DNA of 64,000 nt from Microbacterium radiodurans (GCF_008710705.1 NZ_VYRZ01000001.1:1116001-1180000), one strand, 5' to 3'. Positions 43,964 to 53,587 are shown, counted from the first letter of the stretch. Numbers and translations are program-made. Notes: a model not told the origin generated them from the sequence alone.

Positions 43964-45519
43964 CCAGAACGGATCAGACGGGTGCCCCCGCGGGCGACCC
44001 CGTCACCGGGGGGATCTCCCGGAAGGGCCTGAGCGCCGGCACGGTGGGCCTGCTGGGCGCCGTCGTCATCGGCATCTCGTGCATCGCTCCGGCGTACACC
44101 TTCACCGCCGCGGTCGGACCGACGGCCTCGGTCGTGGGCACGCAGGTACCCGCGATCGTGCTCGTCGGCTTCATCCCGATGCTCCTGGTGGCCTTCGGCT
44201 ACCGCGAGCTGAACAACCGCATGCCCGACTCGGGCACGAGCTTCACGTGGGCCACGCGCGCGTTCGGCCCGTGGGTCGGATGGATGGCGGGGTGGGGGCT
44301 CGTCGCCGCCACGATCCTCGTGCTCTCGAACCTCGCCGGCGTCGCCGTCGACTTCCTCTTCCTCCTGATCGCCCAGCTGACGGGCCAGGAGGCGATCGCC
44401 GGCCTCGCCGCCGAGACGTGGATCAACGTGCTCGTGTGCGTCCTGTTCGTCGCGGCCGCGACGTTCGTCTCGTACCGCGACATGCAGACGACGCAGAAGC
44501 TCCAGTACGGACTCGTCGCCTTCCAGGTCGTCGTGCTGGTCCTGTTCGCCGGCGCCGCGATCGTCGAGGCCCTGTCGGGGAACGCCTTCGATGCGACGCC
44601 GATCGACCTGTCGTGGTTCAACCCGTTCGCCGTCGAGTCCTTCAGCGCGTTCGCCGCGGGGCTGTCGCTGTCGATCTTCATCTTCTGGGGGTGGGACGTC
44701 ACGCTCACGATGAACGAGGAGACGAAGGACCCCGAGCGCACACCCGGGCGAGCGGCGACCATCACGGTCGTGACGATCGTCGTCCTGTACCTGCTGCTGG
44801 CGATCGCGATGATCATGTTCGCCGGTGTCGGCACGGGCGAGCTGGGCCTCGGCAACGAGGACATCCAGGAGAACGTCTTCTTCCACCTGTCCGGCCCGAT
44901 CCTCGGGCCCCTCGCCTTCCTCGTGTCGCTGGCCGTGCTGACCAGTTCCGCCTCGTCGCTTCAGTCGACGTTCGTCGGTCCCGCGCGCACCCTCCTCGCG
45001 ATGGGGCACTACGGCGCCCTGCCTGAGAAGTTCGCCCGCGTGAGCCCCCGGTTCTTCACCCCGGGCTACGCGACGATCGTGTCGGCGATCGTGGCGTCGG
45101 GCTTCTACGTCGTGATGCGCATCGTCAGCGAGAACGTGCTGTGGGACACGATCCTGGCCCTCGGGATGATGATCTGCTTCTACTACGGACTGACCGCCTT
45201 CGCCTGCGTGTGGTACTTCCGTCGCCAGTGGTTCGACTCGGCGAGGAACGTGTTCTTCACGTTCCTGTTCCCGCTCGTGGGCGGCGTGATCCTCGCCGTG
45301 CTGTTCGTGACCACGCTCATCGACACGATGGACCCGGCCTATGGCAGCGGCTCGCAGATCGGCGGGGTGGGGCTGGTGTTCATCCTCGGCGTCGGCGTGA
45401 TCCTCATCGGAGTCGTGGTGATGGTGTGGCAGGCGATCCGGCGCCCGGCGTTCTTCCGGGGCGAGACTTTGACCAAGGATGCGCCGGTGAGCCGGCGCGC
45501 GAGAGGAGCGGCGCGATGA
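43960..45519 (+). CDS. APC-superfamily permease (putrescine/GABA uptake)
   Basis: The 519-residue protein has about 12 membrane spans. GLLGAVVIGISCIAPAYTF is the unwound first helix, and FGYRELNNRMPDSGTSFTWATRAFG is the conserved loop of amino-acid/polyamine transporters. Its location in the operon suggests polyamine or GABA import. Both ends overlap neighbours. Confidence 0.9.
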   Translation: MTRTDQTGAPAGDPVTGGISRKGLSAGTVGLLGAVVIGISCIAPAYTFTAAVGPTASVVGTQVPAIVLVGFIPMLLVAFGYRELNNRMPDSGTSFTWATRAFGPWVGWMAGWGLVAATILVLSNLAGVAVDFLFLLIAQLTGQEAIAGLAAETWINVLVCVLFVAAATFVSYRDMQTTQKLQYGLVAFQVVVLVLFAGAAIVEALSGNAFDATPIDLSWFNPFAVESFSAFAAGLSLSIFIFWGWDVTLTMNEETKDPERTPGRAATITVVTIVVLYLLLAIAMIMFAGVGTGELGLGNEDIQENVFFHLSGPILGPLAFLVSLAVLTSSASSLQSTFVGPARTLLAMGHYGALPEKFARVSPRFFTPGYATIVSAIVASGFYVVMRIVSENVLWDTILALGMMICFYYGLTAFACVWYFRRQWFDSARNVFFTFLFPLVGGVILAVLFVTTLIDTMDPAYGSGSQIGGVGLVFILGVGVILIGVVVMVWQAIRRPAFFRGETLTKDAPVSRRARGAAR

Positions 45520-46982
45520 CGCACGACGACGAGACACGACTTCTGGCGAGCCTGCAGCGCGGACTGTTCATCGGCGGGGAGTGGGTCGACGCCGAGGGCG
45601 GCGCGACCTTCCCGGTCACCGACCCCGCCACCGGGCGCACCCTGATCGAGATCGCCGACGCGACGCCGGCCGACGGCATCCGCGCGCTCGACGCGGCCGT
45701 CGCGGCGCAGGAGGAGTGGGCGGCGACGCCCCCGCGCACCCGCAGCGACATCCTCCGTCGCGCGTTCGACCTGGTGCAGGAGCGCACGGAGGACCTCGCC
45801 CTCCTGATGACCCTCGAGATGGGCAAGCCCCTCGCCGAGGCCCGCGGCGAGGTCGCCTACGGCGGAGAGTTCCTCCGCTGGTTCAGCGAGGAGGCGGTGC
45901 GCATCTCGGGCCGCTACGGCCTGAACCCCGAGGGCACCGGCCGCATGGTCGTGACGCAGCGGCCCGTCGGCCCGTCGTTCTTCATCACGCCCTGGAACTT
46001 CCCGCTCGCGATGGCGACCCGCAAGATCGCCCCGGCGCTCGCCGCCGGCTGCACGGTCGTCGTCAAACCCGCGGCCCTCACGCCGCTGACCACGGTCCTG
46101 TTCGTCCAGATCCTGCAGGAGGCGGGCCTCCCGGCCGGCGTCGTCAACGTCGTCAACTCGACGAGCTCGAGCGCCGTGGCCGCTCCCATCATCGCCGACC
46201 CGCGACTGCGGAAGCTCTCGTTCACCGGCTCCACGCCGGTGGGCAAGAAGCTCATCGAGCAGGCGGCCGAGGGCGTGCTGCGGGTATCGATGGAGCTCGG
46301 CGGCAACGCGCCCTTCGTCGTCTTCGAGGACGCCGACCTCGACAAGGCGGTCGACGGCGCCATGCTCGCGAAGTTCCGGAACATCGGGCAGGCGTGCACC
46401 GCGGCGAACCGCTTCATCGTGCACGCGGCGGTCGCCGAGGAGTTCGCCGACCGCCTCACCGAGCGCGTCGCGTCGATGACGGTCGGCCGCGGCACCGAGG
46501 AGGGCGTGCAGATCGGACCCCTCATCGACGACACAGCGGTCGCCAAGACCGGCGAGCTCGTCGCGGATGCGGTCTCGCGCGGCGCGACCGTGCGCACGGG
46601 AGGTTCGGCCATCGCGGGCGAGGGGAGCTTCTTCGAGCCGACGGTGGTGACGGAGGTCGCCGCCGGCAGCGACATCCTCCGCGAGGAGATCTTCGGCCCG
46701 GTGCTCGCCATCGCGACCTTCGAGGACGAGGACGAGGCCGTGCGTCTGGCCAACGACACCGAGTACGGCCTCGTCTCGTACGTCTTCACCCGGGACCTCG
46801 CCCGGGGCCACCGGATGATCGACCGGCTCGAGACGGGCATGATGGGCCTCAACGTGGGCGTCGTCTCCAACGCCGCCGCGCCGTTCGGCGGGGTCAAGCA
46901 GTCCGGTGTCGGGCGCGAGGGCGGGCTCGAGGGCATTCACGAGTACCTCGCGACGAAGTACACCCTCATCCCCGTCGACTGA
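45516..46982 (+). CDS. gabD: NAD(P)-dependent succinate-semialdehyde dehydrogenase
   Basis: The 488-residue protein has ITPWNFPLAMATRKIAPALAAG, the general-base Glu in MELGGNAPFVV and the catalytic Cys in GQACTAANR, all typical of GabD. It oxidises succinic semialdehyde to succinate. Alternatively, this gene could take 4-aminobutanal and the next one succinic semialdehyde; the catalytic loop with TAANR favours GabD here. Confidence 0.88.
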   Translation: MTHDDETRLLASLQRGLFIGGEWVDAEGGATFPVTDPATGRTLIEIADATPADGIRALDAAVAAQEEWAATPPRTRSDILRRAFDLVQERTEDLALLMTLEMGKPLAEARGEVAYGGEFLRWFSEEAVRISGRYGLNPEGTGRMVVTQRPVGPSFFITPWNFPLAMATRKIAPALAAGCTVVVKPAALTPLTTVLFVQILQEAGLPAGVVNVVNSTSSSAVAAPIIADPRLRKLSFTGSTPVGKKLIEQAAEGVLRVSMELGGNAPFVVFEDADLDKAVDGAMLAKFRNIGQACTAANRFIVHAAVAEEFADRLTERVASMTVGRGTEEGVQIGPLIDDTAVAKTGELVADAVSRGATVRTGGSAIAGEGSFFEPTVVTEVAAGSDILREEIFGPVLAIATFEDEDEAVRLANDTEYGLVSYVFTRDLARGHRMIDRLETGMMGLNVGVVSNAAAPFGGVKQSGVGREGGLEGIHEYLATKYTLIPVD

Positions 46983-47008
46983 CCGTCCGCCGAAGAAAGA
47001 GGAGACCG

Positions 47009-48376
47009 ATGAGCACATACGCCGTCACCAACCCCGCGACCGGTGAGACCCTCGCGACGTACGAACCCGCCACCGACGCCGAGGTCGAGGCGGCCGTCGC
47101 CGCCGCCGACTCCGCCTATCGGACCTGGTCCCGAGCGGCAGCGCCGTCCGAGCGCGCCGATCGGCTCCGCCGCGTCGCGGAGCTGCACCGCGAACGCCGC
47201 GACGAGCTCGCCGCGATCATCGTGCGCGAGATGGGCAAGCCGCTCGCGGCCGCCGAGGGCGAGGTCGACTTCGCGGCCGACATCACCGCCTACTACGCCG
47301 ACCGCATCGGCGAGATCACCGGCGACAGCCCGATCCCGATCGAGGGCGAGGGCGAGGCGGTCATCCGACGGAGCCCTCTGGGCGTGCTGCTGGGGATCAT
47401 GCCGTGGAACTTCCCGTACTACCAGGTGGCGCGGTTCGCGGCGCCCAACATCGCGGTGGGCAACACCATCCTGCTCAAGCATGCGCCGCAATGCCCGGAA
47501 TCGGCGGCCGCGATCGACGCGATCTACCGGGATGCCGGCTTCCCGGCCGGCGTCTACACCAACCTCTATCTGAGCAACGAGCAGGCGGCGGACGTCATCG
47601 CCGACCGCCGCGTGCAGGGCGTGTCGGTCACCGGATCCGAGCGGGCCGGAGCGGCCGTCGCCGAGGTGGCCGGGCGCAACCTGAAGAAGGTCGCGCTCGA
47701 GCTCGGCGGGTCCGACCCGTTCATCCTCCTCTCGACCGACGACCTGGATGCCGCGGTCTCGGCCGCCGCCGAGGCCCGCCTCGACAACGTCGGCCAGTCG
47801 TGCAACGGAGCGAAGCGCTTCATCGTCGTCGACGAGTTCTACGAGGCCTTCGTCGAGAAGTTCGCCGCCGCGATGGCGGAGGCGAAGGTGGGCGATCCGT
47901 TCGAGGACGACACCGTGCTCGGCCCGCTCTCGTCGCTGACGGCGGCCGAGCGCCTCGCCGAGCAGGTCGATCGTGCCGTCGCCCAGGGGGCGACCCTCGT
48001 GACCGGCGGAACGCGCGACGGGGCCTTCTACCCCGGCACGGTGCTGACGGACGTGACCCCCGAGATGGATGCCTACCGCGAGGAGTTCTTCGGCCCCGTC
48101 GGTGTCGTCTACCGCGTCGCCGACGAGGCGGCGGCGGTCGAGCTCGCCAACGACACGCCGTTCGGCCTGGGGTCGTACGTCTTCACGACCGACGCCGAGC
48201 AGGCGGCCCGGGTGGCCGAGGCGATCGAGGCCGGCATGGTCTACGTCAACCTCGTGCTGGCCGACGAGGCGGGACTGCCCTTCGGCGGCGTGAAGCGGAG
48301 CGGGACGTCCCGCGAACTGGGGCTGCTGGCGGCCGACGAGTTCGTCAACAAGAAGCTCATCCGCACGGCCCCCTGA
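47009..48376 (+). CDS. Aldehyde dehydrogenase (4-aminobutanal or succinic semialdehyde)
   Basis: ATG 47009 after AGAGGAG gives 455 residues. IMPWNFPYYQVARFAAPNIAVGN, the Glu in LELGGSDPFIL and the catalytic Cys in GQSCNGAKRFIV match the SSADH I-like/GabD2 branch. As the second aldehyde dehydrogenase of the operon it most likely handles 4-aminobutanal, the product of the oxidase. Which enzyme takes which aldehyde is not settled by sequence. Confidence 0.85.
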   Translation: MSTYAVTNPATGETLATYEPATDAEVEAAVAAADSAYRTWSRAAAPSERADRLRRVAELHRERRDELAAIIVREMGKPLAAAEGEVDFAADITAYYADRIGEITGDSPIPIEGEGEAVIRRSPLGVLLGIMPWNFPYYQVARFAAPNIAVGNTILLKHAPQCPESAAAIDAIYRDAGFPAGVYTNLYLSNEQAADVIADRRVQGVSVTGSERAGAAVAEVAGRNLKKVALELGGSDPFILLSTDDLDAAVSAAAEARLDNVGQSCNGAKRFIVVDEFYEAFVEKFAAAMAEAKVGDPFEDDTVLGPLSSLTAAERLAEQVDRAVAQGATLVTGGTRDGAFYPGTVLTDVTPEMDAYREEFFGPVGVVYRVADEAAAVELANDTPFGLGSYVFTTDAEQAARVAEAIEAGMVYVNLVLADEAGLPFGGVKRSGTSRELGLLAADEFVNKKLIRTAP

Positions 48377-48393
48377 CTCCGCGGCATCCGTTC

Positions 48394-48423
48394 GCGCGGC
48401 GGCCTCGTTCGCGGCCGCCGCGC
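48394..48423 (+). terminator. Hairpin ending the putrescine/GABA operon
   Basis: GCGCGGCGGCC and GGCCGCCGCGC form a perfect 11-bp stem with an 8-nt loop, 18 bp after the stop. There is no T-run. Confidence 0.65.
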
Positions 48424-48431
48424 GCATGACG

Positions 48432-48437
48432 TATGCT
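48432..48437 (+). promoter_or_regulatory. -10-like TATGCT ahead of tRNA-Trp-secE-nusG
   Basis: TATGCT lies 99 nt before the tRNA; no good -35 is clear. Placement fits the start of the stable-RNA/secE unit. Confidence 0.4.
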
Positions 48438-48536
48438 GGAAGTGCAGTCGAAATCTGCATTCTTTCGCCGTGCCCGAGGGTCCACGACCGTCGGTGGGGG
48501 AGAGGATGCGGGTGACCCGGGGTCCGAAGGATCTCT

Positions 48537-48609
<73 letters not shown>

Positions 48610-48652
48610 CGCGTCGGTGTCAGCCGGCACACGGAAGAATCAGGTGGGTTCG

Positions 48653-48910
48653 ATGGTCCAAGAGGGTGGCGAAGTCGTCGCCGCAGGTGGCGCGCCCCGC
48701 GAGAAGAAGGCAAACGTCTTCGCGCGGATCATCATCTTCATCCGCCAGGTGTTCGCCGAACTCCGCAAGGTCGTCACGCCGACCCGCCAGGAGCTCGTGA
48801 AATTCACTGCGGTGGTCCTCGGATTCGTCGTCGTGATGATGGCGCTCGTGTACGGGCTGGACGTCCTGTTCGTCTGGATCACGACCGTCGTGTTCGGCGT
48901 CCCGGGCTGA
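48653..48910 (+). CDS. secE: Preprotein translocase subunit SecE
   Basis: ATG 48653 with AGGTGGG upstream gives 85 residues. An amphipathic region with IRQVFAELRKVVTPTRQELVK precedes one membrane span, VVLGFVVVMMALVYGLDVLF. It clamps SecY in the translocon. An upstream GTG (48617) would add 12 residues but is unlikely. Confidence 0.95.
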   Translation: MVQEGGEVVAAGGAPREKKANVFARIIIFIRQVFAELRKVVTPTRQELVKFTAVVLGFVVVMMALVYGLDVLFVWITTVVFGVPG

Positions 48911-48984
48911 TCGACGGGCCGAGCCCGCACGACCCGCGAATGCCTGCCCCGCAGGCATCCCGAGAAACGATGGAAGAGAACTCA

Positions 48985-50043
48985 GTGTCAGAACGCATCC
49001 CCGACGACGTCGATTGGGCCACGGCCGCCGAGCAGTCGAGCGAGGACGACGAAGCCCAGGAGGGCAACGTGCTGGCCGGTCAGGAGCGCGCCTCCGACGC
49101 CGCCGAGCAGGTCGCCGTGCACATCGTCGACGACGAGGCCGACGGAGACGACTCCGACCTCGACATCGAGATCGACGACCCCGAGGCCGACGCCGTCGTC
49201 AACGACGCGCTCGAGATCGACGAGACCGCCGAAGCCGAGGCGGCAGCCGAGGTGCTGACGGACTCCCTCGAGGAGGAGCGCGCCGAGCAGGCCGCCGAAG
49301 CCGCCGACGAGGTCGAGCCCTACGACGGCCCCGAGCCCGAGATCGAGGTCTCGGACGAGACCGTCGACTACCTGTCGGAGTTCGAGGCCGCCGCCGGCAT
49401 CACGATCGAGGTCGGCGACGACGAGGATCCCTACGACGCGTTCCGCACGGAGCTGCGCATGCTCCCCGGCAAGTGGTACGTCATCCACTCGTACGCGGGC
49501 TTCGAGCGCAAGGTGAAGGCCAACATCGAGCAGCGCAAGTCGACGCTCGAGGTCGAAGAGGACATCTACCAGGTCGAGGTCCCGATGGAGGACGTCGTCG
49601 AGATCAAGAACGGTCAGCGCAAGATGGTCACGCGCGTCCGTATCCCGGGTTACGTCCTGGTGCGCATGGAGCTCACCGAGGACACCTGGTCGGTCGTGCG
49701 TCACACGCCCGGCGTCACCGGGTTCGTGGGCAACGCCCACAACCCGACGCCGCTGCGCTTCGACGAGGCGTTCAACATGCTGAAGTCGCTCGTCGAGGTC
49801 AAGGAGGCCGTTCCGGCCAAGGCCGGTGCCGCCAAGGGCGCCGCCGCTCCGGTCCGCAGCGTCGTGACCGAGGTCGACTTCGAGATCGGCGAGACCATCA
49901 CGATCAAGGAGGGCTCGTTCGCGGGTCTTCCGGGCTCGATCAGCGAGATCAAGCCCGAGAGCGGCAAGCTCACCGTGCTCGTCTCCCTCTTCGAGCGCGA
50001 GACGCCGGTCGAGCTGTCGTTCGACCAGGTCACCAAGCAGTAA
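48985..50043 (+). CDS. nusG: Transcription termination/antitermination protein NusG
   Basis: GTG 48985 (MSERIPDDVDW) has GGAAGAG upstream; ATG 48970 is the alternative start. An acidic extension of about 145 residues, common in this genus, precedes the NGN domain (KWYVIHSYAGFERKVKANIE). The KOW domain carries ETITIKEGSFAGLPGSISEI. NusG binds RNA polymerase and couples it to Rho and the ribosome. It forms a unit with secE. Confidence 0.95.
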   Translation: MSERIPDDVDWATAAEQSSEDDEAQEGNVLAGQERASDAAEQVAVHIVDDEADGDDSDLDIEIDDPEADAVVNDALEIDETAEAEAAAEVLTDSLEEERAEQAAEAADEVEPYDGPEPEIEVSDETVDYLSEFEAAAGITIEVGDDEDPYDAFRTELRMLPGKWYVIHSYAGFERKVKANIEQRKSTLEVEEDIYQVEVPMEDVVEIKNGQRKMVTRVRIPGYVLVRMELTEDTWSVVRHTPGVTGFVGNAHNPTPLRFDEAFNMLKSLVEVKEAVPAKAGAAKGAAAPVRSVVTEVDFEIGETITIKEGSFAGLPGSISEIKPESGKLTVLVSLFERETPVELSFDQVTKQ

Positions 50044-50057
50044 GACGCCCCGCGTCC

Positions 50058-50093
50058 GAAGCGCCCCCCTCGATGCGTCGAGCGGGGCGCTTC
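50058..50093 (+). terminator. Terminator hairpin between nusG and rplK
   Basis: GAAGCGCCCC and GGGGCGCTTC form a perfect 10-bp stem, with a second CTCGA/TCGAG stem stacked inside. Confidence 0.75.
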
Positions 50094-50241
50094 GTCATTC
50101 CGCGCGTCGGCGCCGGGTGGATGCGGTAAGCTTGGGGGGTTTTGTGGGTCGCTGTCGCGCCTGCGAACGCACCGCCGCCCGGAGATGCCGGGCGAGCGGG
50201 AGAGGGATGCCTCCGGCATCCGCTCGATGAAAGGAAAACGA

Positions 50242-50673
50242 ATGGCACCGAAGAAGAAGGTGACCGGCCTGATCAAGCTTCAGATCAACGCCGGAGCCGC
50301 CAACCCGGCGCCGCCGATCGGCCCCGCGCTCGGTCAGCATGGCGTCAACATCATGGAGTTCTGCAAGGCGTACAACGCCGCGACCGAGTCGCAGCGCGGC
50401 AACGTCATCCCCGTCGAGATCACCGTCTACGAGGACCGCAGCTTCACCTTCGTCCTGAAGACCCCGCCCGCGGCGGAGCTCATCAAGAAGGCCGCCGGCG
50501 TCCCCAAGGGCTCGCCGACGCCGCACACCACCAAGGTGGCCAAGCTCACCAAGGACCAGGTCCGTCAGATCGCCGAGACCAAGATGCCCGACCTGAACGC
50601 CAATGACATCGAGGCCGCCTCGCTGATCATCGCCGGCACCGCCCGTTCCATGGGCATCACGGTCGAGAGCTGA
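50242..50673 (+). CDS. rplK: 50S ribosomal protein L11
   Basis: ATG 50242 after AAAGGAAAA gives 143 residues. [22 protein letters not shown] is the conserved N-terminal domain, and the C-terminal [16 protein letters not shown] binds 23S rRNA at the GTPase centre. It forms the L11-L1 operon, 13 bp from rplA. Confidence 0.98.
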   Translation: MAPKKKVTGLIKLQINAGAANPAPPIGPALGQHGVNIMEFCKAYNAATESQRGNVIPVEITVYEDRSFTFVLKTPPAAELIKKAAGVPKGSPTPHTTKVAKLTKDQVRQIAETKMPDLNANDIEAASLIIAGTARSMGITVES

Positions 50674-50686
50674 GGGGAAGACCACA

Positions 50687-51376
50687 ATGGCTAAGTCCAA
50701 GGTTTACGAAGCAGCCGCGGCGAAGATCGACCGCGACTCGTTCTACAGCGCCACCGAGGCCGTCGCCCTCGCGAAGGAGACCGGCTCGAAGAAGTTCGAC
50801 TCCACCGTCGAGGTCGCGCTGAAGCTGGCCGTCGACCCGCGCAAGGCGGACCAGATGGTCCGCGGCACGGTCATCCTGCCCCACGGCACCGGCAAGACCG
50901 CCCGCGTCATCGTCTTCGCGACCGGCCCCGCGGCCGAGGCCGCGATCGCCGCGGGTGCCGACGAGGTCGGCGGCGCCGAGCTCATCGAGAAGGTCGCCGG
51001 CGGCTGGACCGCCTTCGATTCGGCGGTCTCGACCCCCGAGCTCATGGGCCAGGTCGGTCGCCTCGGCAAGGTGCTGGGTCCCCGTGGCCTCATGCCCAAC
51101 CCGAAGACCGGCACCGTGACCCCCAACCCGGCCAAGGCCGTCGAGGAGATCAAGGGCGGAAAGATCGAGTTCCGCGTCGACAAGCACGCCAACGTGCACT
51201 TCGTCGTCGGCAAGGCGTCGTTCTCGGCCGAGCAGCTCGAAGAGAACTTCAACACCGCGGTCGAGGAGATCGTGCGTCTGAAGCCCTCGAGCGCCAAGGG
51301 CCGTTACATCCAGAAGGGCGCCGTGTCGACCACGTTCGGCCCCGGCATCCCGCTGGACGTCAACGCGCTCGTCTGA
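50687..51376 (+). CDS. rplA: 50S ribosomal protein L1
   Basis: The 229-residue protein has [17 protein letters not shown] and [20 protein letters not shown], the conserved rRNA-binding parts. It forms the L1 stalk and usually represses the rplKA operon. Confidence 0.98.
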   Translation: MAKSKVYEAAAAKIDRDSFYSATEAVALAKETGSKKFDSTVEVALKLAVDPRKADQMVRGTVILPHGTGKTARVIVFATGPAAEAAIAAGADEVGGAELIEKVAGGWTAFDSAVSTPELMGQVGRLGKVLGPRGLMPNPKTGTVTPNPAKAVEEIKGGKIEFRVDKHANVHFVVGKASFSAEQLEENFNTAVEEIVRLKPSSAKGRYIQKGAVSTTFGPGIPLDVNALV

Positions 51377-51391
51377 GTGCTCTCCGTACGG

Positions 51392-51421
51392 ACGGGGTCT
51401 CGCCTTCGGGTGGGGCCCCGT
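51392..51421 (+). terminator. Terminator of the rplKA operon
   Basis: ACGGGGTCTCGCC and GGTGGGGCCCCGT form a 13-bp stem (three wobble pairs) closed by a TTCG tetraloop, 15 bp after rplA, followed by TTCG. Confidence 0.8.
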
Positions 51422-51468
51422 TCGTCGTCTCGGCGACGGCCGGTCGGGTGCGCTGTCGGTGTGCGCGG

Positions 51469-51474
51469 TAGCGT
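51469..51474 (+). promoter_or_regulatory. -10 box TAGCGT, leaderless type
   Basis: The hexamer ends 6 nt before the ATG at 51481. Confidence 0.5.
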
Positions 51475-51480
51475 CGGGGA

Positions 51481-52518
51481 ATGACCCGTCCGCTGGCCGA
51501 GGTGCTCGGCATCGATGTTCCGATCGTCCTCGGACCCTTCGGGGGACTGTCCTCGGTCGAGCTCACCGCCGCCGTCAGTGCGGGCGGCGGGCTGGGATCG
51601 TTCGGACTCTACGGATACGACGGCGACCGCATCCGACGCACGGCGGCGCTGCTGCGCGAGCGTACGGATCGCCCCGTCGCGCTCAACCTCTGGCTTCCGG
51701 CGGGCGACGAGGTGCGACCGGCGGATGTGGATCTCGAGCCGTTCCGTACCGCGCTGCGGCCGCTCTTCGCGGCGGCGGGAGTGCCGGAGCCGGCAACGCC
51801 CCAGGTCTTCCTGCCGTCGCTCGACGAGCAGCTGGAGGCCGTCTGGGGTGCCGCGCCCGCCGTGCTGAGCGTCGTCTACGGCGTCCCGTCGGCCGCCGTC
51901 GTCGACGAGGCGCATCGCCGCGGCATCCGCGTGGTCGGAACGGCCACATCGGTCGCCGAGGCCGTCGCGCTGGCGGCCGGCGGTGTCGACGTCGTCGTCG
52001 CGAGCGGGGCCGAGGCGGCGGGCCACCGCGTCTCGTTCCTGACGTCGCCCGAGCGGTCGCTCGTGGGCACGATCGCCCTCGTGCCGCAGATCGTCGACGC
52101 CGTGGACGTGCCCGTGATCGCAGCGGGCGGTATCGCCGATCGGCGGGGCGTCCGGGCGGCGCTCGCGCTCGGCGCGGCGGGCGTGCAGGTCGGCACCGCG
52201 TTCCTCCGGACGCGGCAGTCGGCGGCGTCCCAGGGACACCGCGCCGCCATCGCGGCGGCCGCCGACACCGACACCGTGCTGACGCGGGCGATGAGCGGGC
52301 GGTTGGCGCGCGGCATCTCGAACCGCGCGCTGCGGGAGATCGAGGCGAGCGGGATCATCGCGCCGTTCCCGGCGCAGAACTGGCTCACCGGTGTCTTCCG
52401 CGCCGCCGCGGCAGGCGACCCGGAATTGTCGTCGCTGTGGGCGGGGCAGGCCGCCGCGCTCGCGACTCGCGACGACGCCGATGAGGTGCTTGCGGAGCTC
52501 GTCGCCGGCCTGCGCTGA
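51481..52518 (+). CDS. Nitronate monooxygenase family flavoprotein
   Basis: The 345-residue TIM-barrel protein opens IDVPIVLGPFGGLSSVELTAAVSAGGGLG and later has VVASGAEAAGHRVSF, PVIAAGGIADRRGVRAALALGAAGVQVGTAFL, the FMN-binding features of the NPD/nitronate monooxygenase family. It oxidises nitronates such as propionate 3-nitronate, or acts as a flavin oxidoreductase. Monocistronic and leaderless. Confidence 0.9.
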   Translation: MTRPLAEVLGIDVPIVLGPFGGLSSVELTAAVSAGGGLGSFGLYGYDGDRIRRTAALLRERTDRPVALNLWLPAGDEVRPADVDLEPFRTALRPLFAAAGVPEPATPQVFLPSLDEQLEAVWGAAPAVLSVVYGVPSAAVVDEAHRRGIRVVGTATSVAEAVALAAGGVDVVVASGAEAAGHRVSFLTSPERSLVGTIALVPQIVDAVDVPVIAAGGIADRRGVRAALALGAAGVQVGTAFLRTRQSAASQGHRAAIAAAADTDTVLTRAMSGRLARGISNRALREIEASGIIAPFPAQNWLTGVFRAAAAGDPELSSLWAGQAAALATRDDADEVLAELVAGLR

Positions 52519-52563
52519 GGGCGCCCACGCGCGCCCGCGCATCCGGCGCCCGGCGCGGGACTG

Positions 52564-52839
52564 TCAGGCCGTGTCCCGCACCTCGAACCCCGACAGCTGC
52601 GCGGGGTCGGCATCGGTGACGCGAGCGCGGTCCACACGAGCACCGGGCGGGCCCTCGGCCATCCAGGCGAGGACGTCGTCGACGCGGTCGTCGGCTCCTT
52701 CGACCACCGCTTCCACCGACCCGTCGAGCCGGTTGCGGACCCAACCCGCGACACCCGCGCGGTCGGCCTCGAGCCGGAGGGTGTACCGGTAGCCGACGCC
52801 TTGGACGTCGCCCTCGACGATCACGTGAACGCTGCGCAT
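52564..52839 (-). CDS. Acylphosphatase
   Basis: The 91-residue protein has the family signature VEGDVQGVGYRYTLRLEADRAGVAGWVRN, split over residues about 8-36; the active Arg in GYRYT and Asn in VRNRLDGS are present. It hydrolyses acyl phosphates. ATG 52839 lies 14 bp after the lysE stop, so the two are probably cotranscribed. Confidence 0.93.
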   Translation of the reverse strand: MRSVHVIVEGDVQGVGYRYTLRLEADRAGVAGWVRNRLDGSVEAVVEGADDRVDDVLAWMAEGPPGARVDRARVTDADPAQLSGFEVRDTA

Positions 52840-52853
52840 GGGCCCATCCTGCC

Positions 52854-53516
52854 TCACCCGACGACGAGGCTGATCGCCAGGGCGATCATCACGACGGCGA
52901 CGATCGCGTCGAGGACGCGCCAGGCCCGCGGCGTCGCGAGCACGCGGCTGAGCAGCCGGGCGCCGAACGCGAGTCCGAAGAACCAGAGGATGCTGCCGGT
53001 CACGGCACCCACGGCGAACCAGCCGCGATCGTCGCCGTGGGTGCCGGCGATGCTGCCGAGCAGGAAGACGGTGTCGAGGTAGACGTGGGGGTTCAGCCAG
53101 GTGAGCGCCAGGCACGCGAGGACGACGGCGGCGCGGCGCGAGCCGGTGCGGACGGTGGTCGTGCCGGGCGACCGGGCGGGGGCGGGCGTCGGCCCCGGTG
53201 CGCCGGGGGAGCGGCCGTCGAGCACCTCGCCCGTCGGACGCCACGCGCGCCGCGCCGCCATCAGGCCGTAGACCGCGAGGAAGATCGCCCCCGCCCACCG
53301 CACCACCGGGACGAGCCACGGGATGCTCTCGAGCACGAGCCCCAGTCCCGTCACGCCGGCGACGATGAGGACCGCGTCCGACACGGCGCAGATCGTCGCG
53401 ACGAGCAGGACGTGCTCGCGACGGATGCCCTGACGAAGCACGAACAGATTCTGAGCGCCGATCGCGACGATGAGCGAGAGGCCGAGTCCGAGTCCGGCGA
53501 GAAGGGCGGTGAGCAC
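52854..53516 (-). CDS. lysE: LysE-family basic amino acid exporter
   Basis: GTG 53516 with a TACCGT box ending 6 nt upstream gives 220 residues. Six membrane spans are predicted; GLGLSLIVAIGAQNLFVLRQGIRREH is the conserved N-terminus, and LTWLNPHVYLDTVFLLGSI the central helix pair. It exports lysine and arginine. A Pro/Gly/Ser-rich insert of about 40 residues lies in the middle loop. It is divergent from a LysG-type regulator, as in Corynebacterium. Confidence 0.92.
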   Translation of the reverse strand: MLTALLAGLGLGLSLIVAIGAQNLFVLRQGIRREHVLLVATICAVSDAVLIVAGVTGLGLVLESIPWLVPVVRWAGAIFLAVYGLMAARRAWRPTGEVLDGRSPGAPGPTPAPARSPGTTTVRTGSRRAAVVLACLALTWLNPHVYLDTVFLLGSIAGTHGDDRGWFAVGAVTGSILWFFGLAFGARLLSRVLATPRAWRVLDAIVAVVMIALAISLVVG

Positions 53517-53522
53517 GGTTCG

Positions 53523-53528
53523 ACGGTA
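53523..53528 (-). promoter_or_regulatory. -10 box TACCGT, leaderless type, for lysE
   Basis: On the minus strand the hexamer ends 6 nt before the lysE GTG. Confidence 0.5.
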
Positions 53529-53555
53529 GGCGTACTCGCAGGTACAGTCCAGTTC

Positions 53556-53585
53556 ATGGAACTTCACCCCGTGAAGCGCAGCTGA
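53556..53585 (+). CDS. Possible 9-residue leader peptide ahead of lysG
   Basis: ATG 53556 opens MELHPVKRS and stops 2 nt before the lysG ATG. A TACAGT box (53543-53548) ends 7 nt before this ATG, so the transcript may begin with it. It contains Lys-Arg, the substrates of the exporter system. It may be coincidence. Confidence 0.3.
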   Translation: MELHPVKRS

Positions 53586-53587
53586 AG

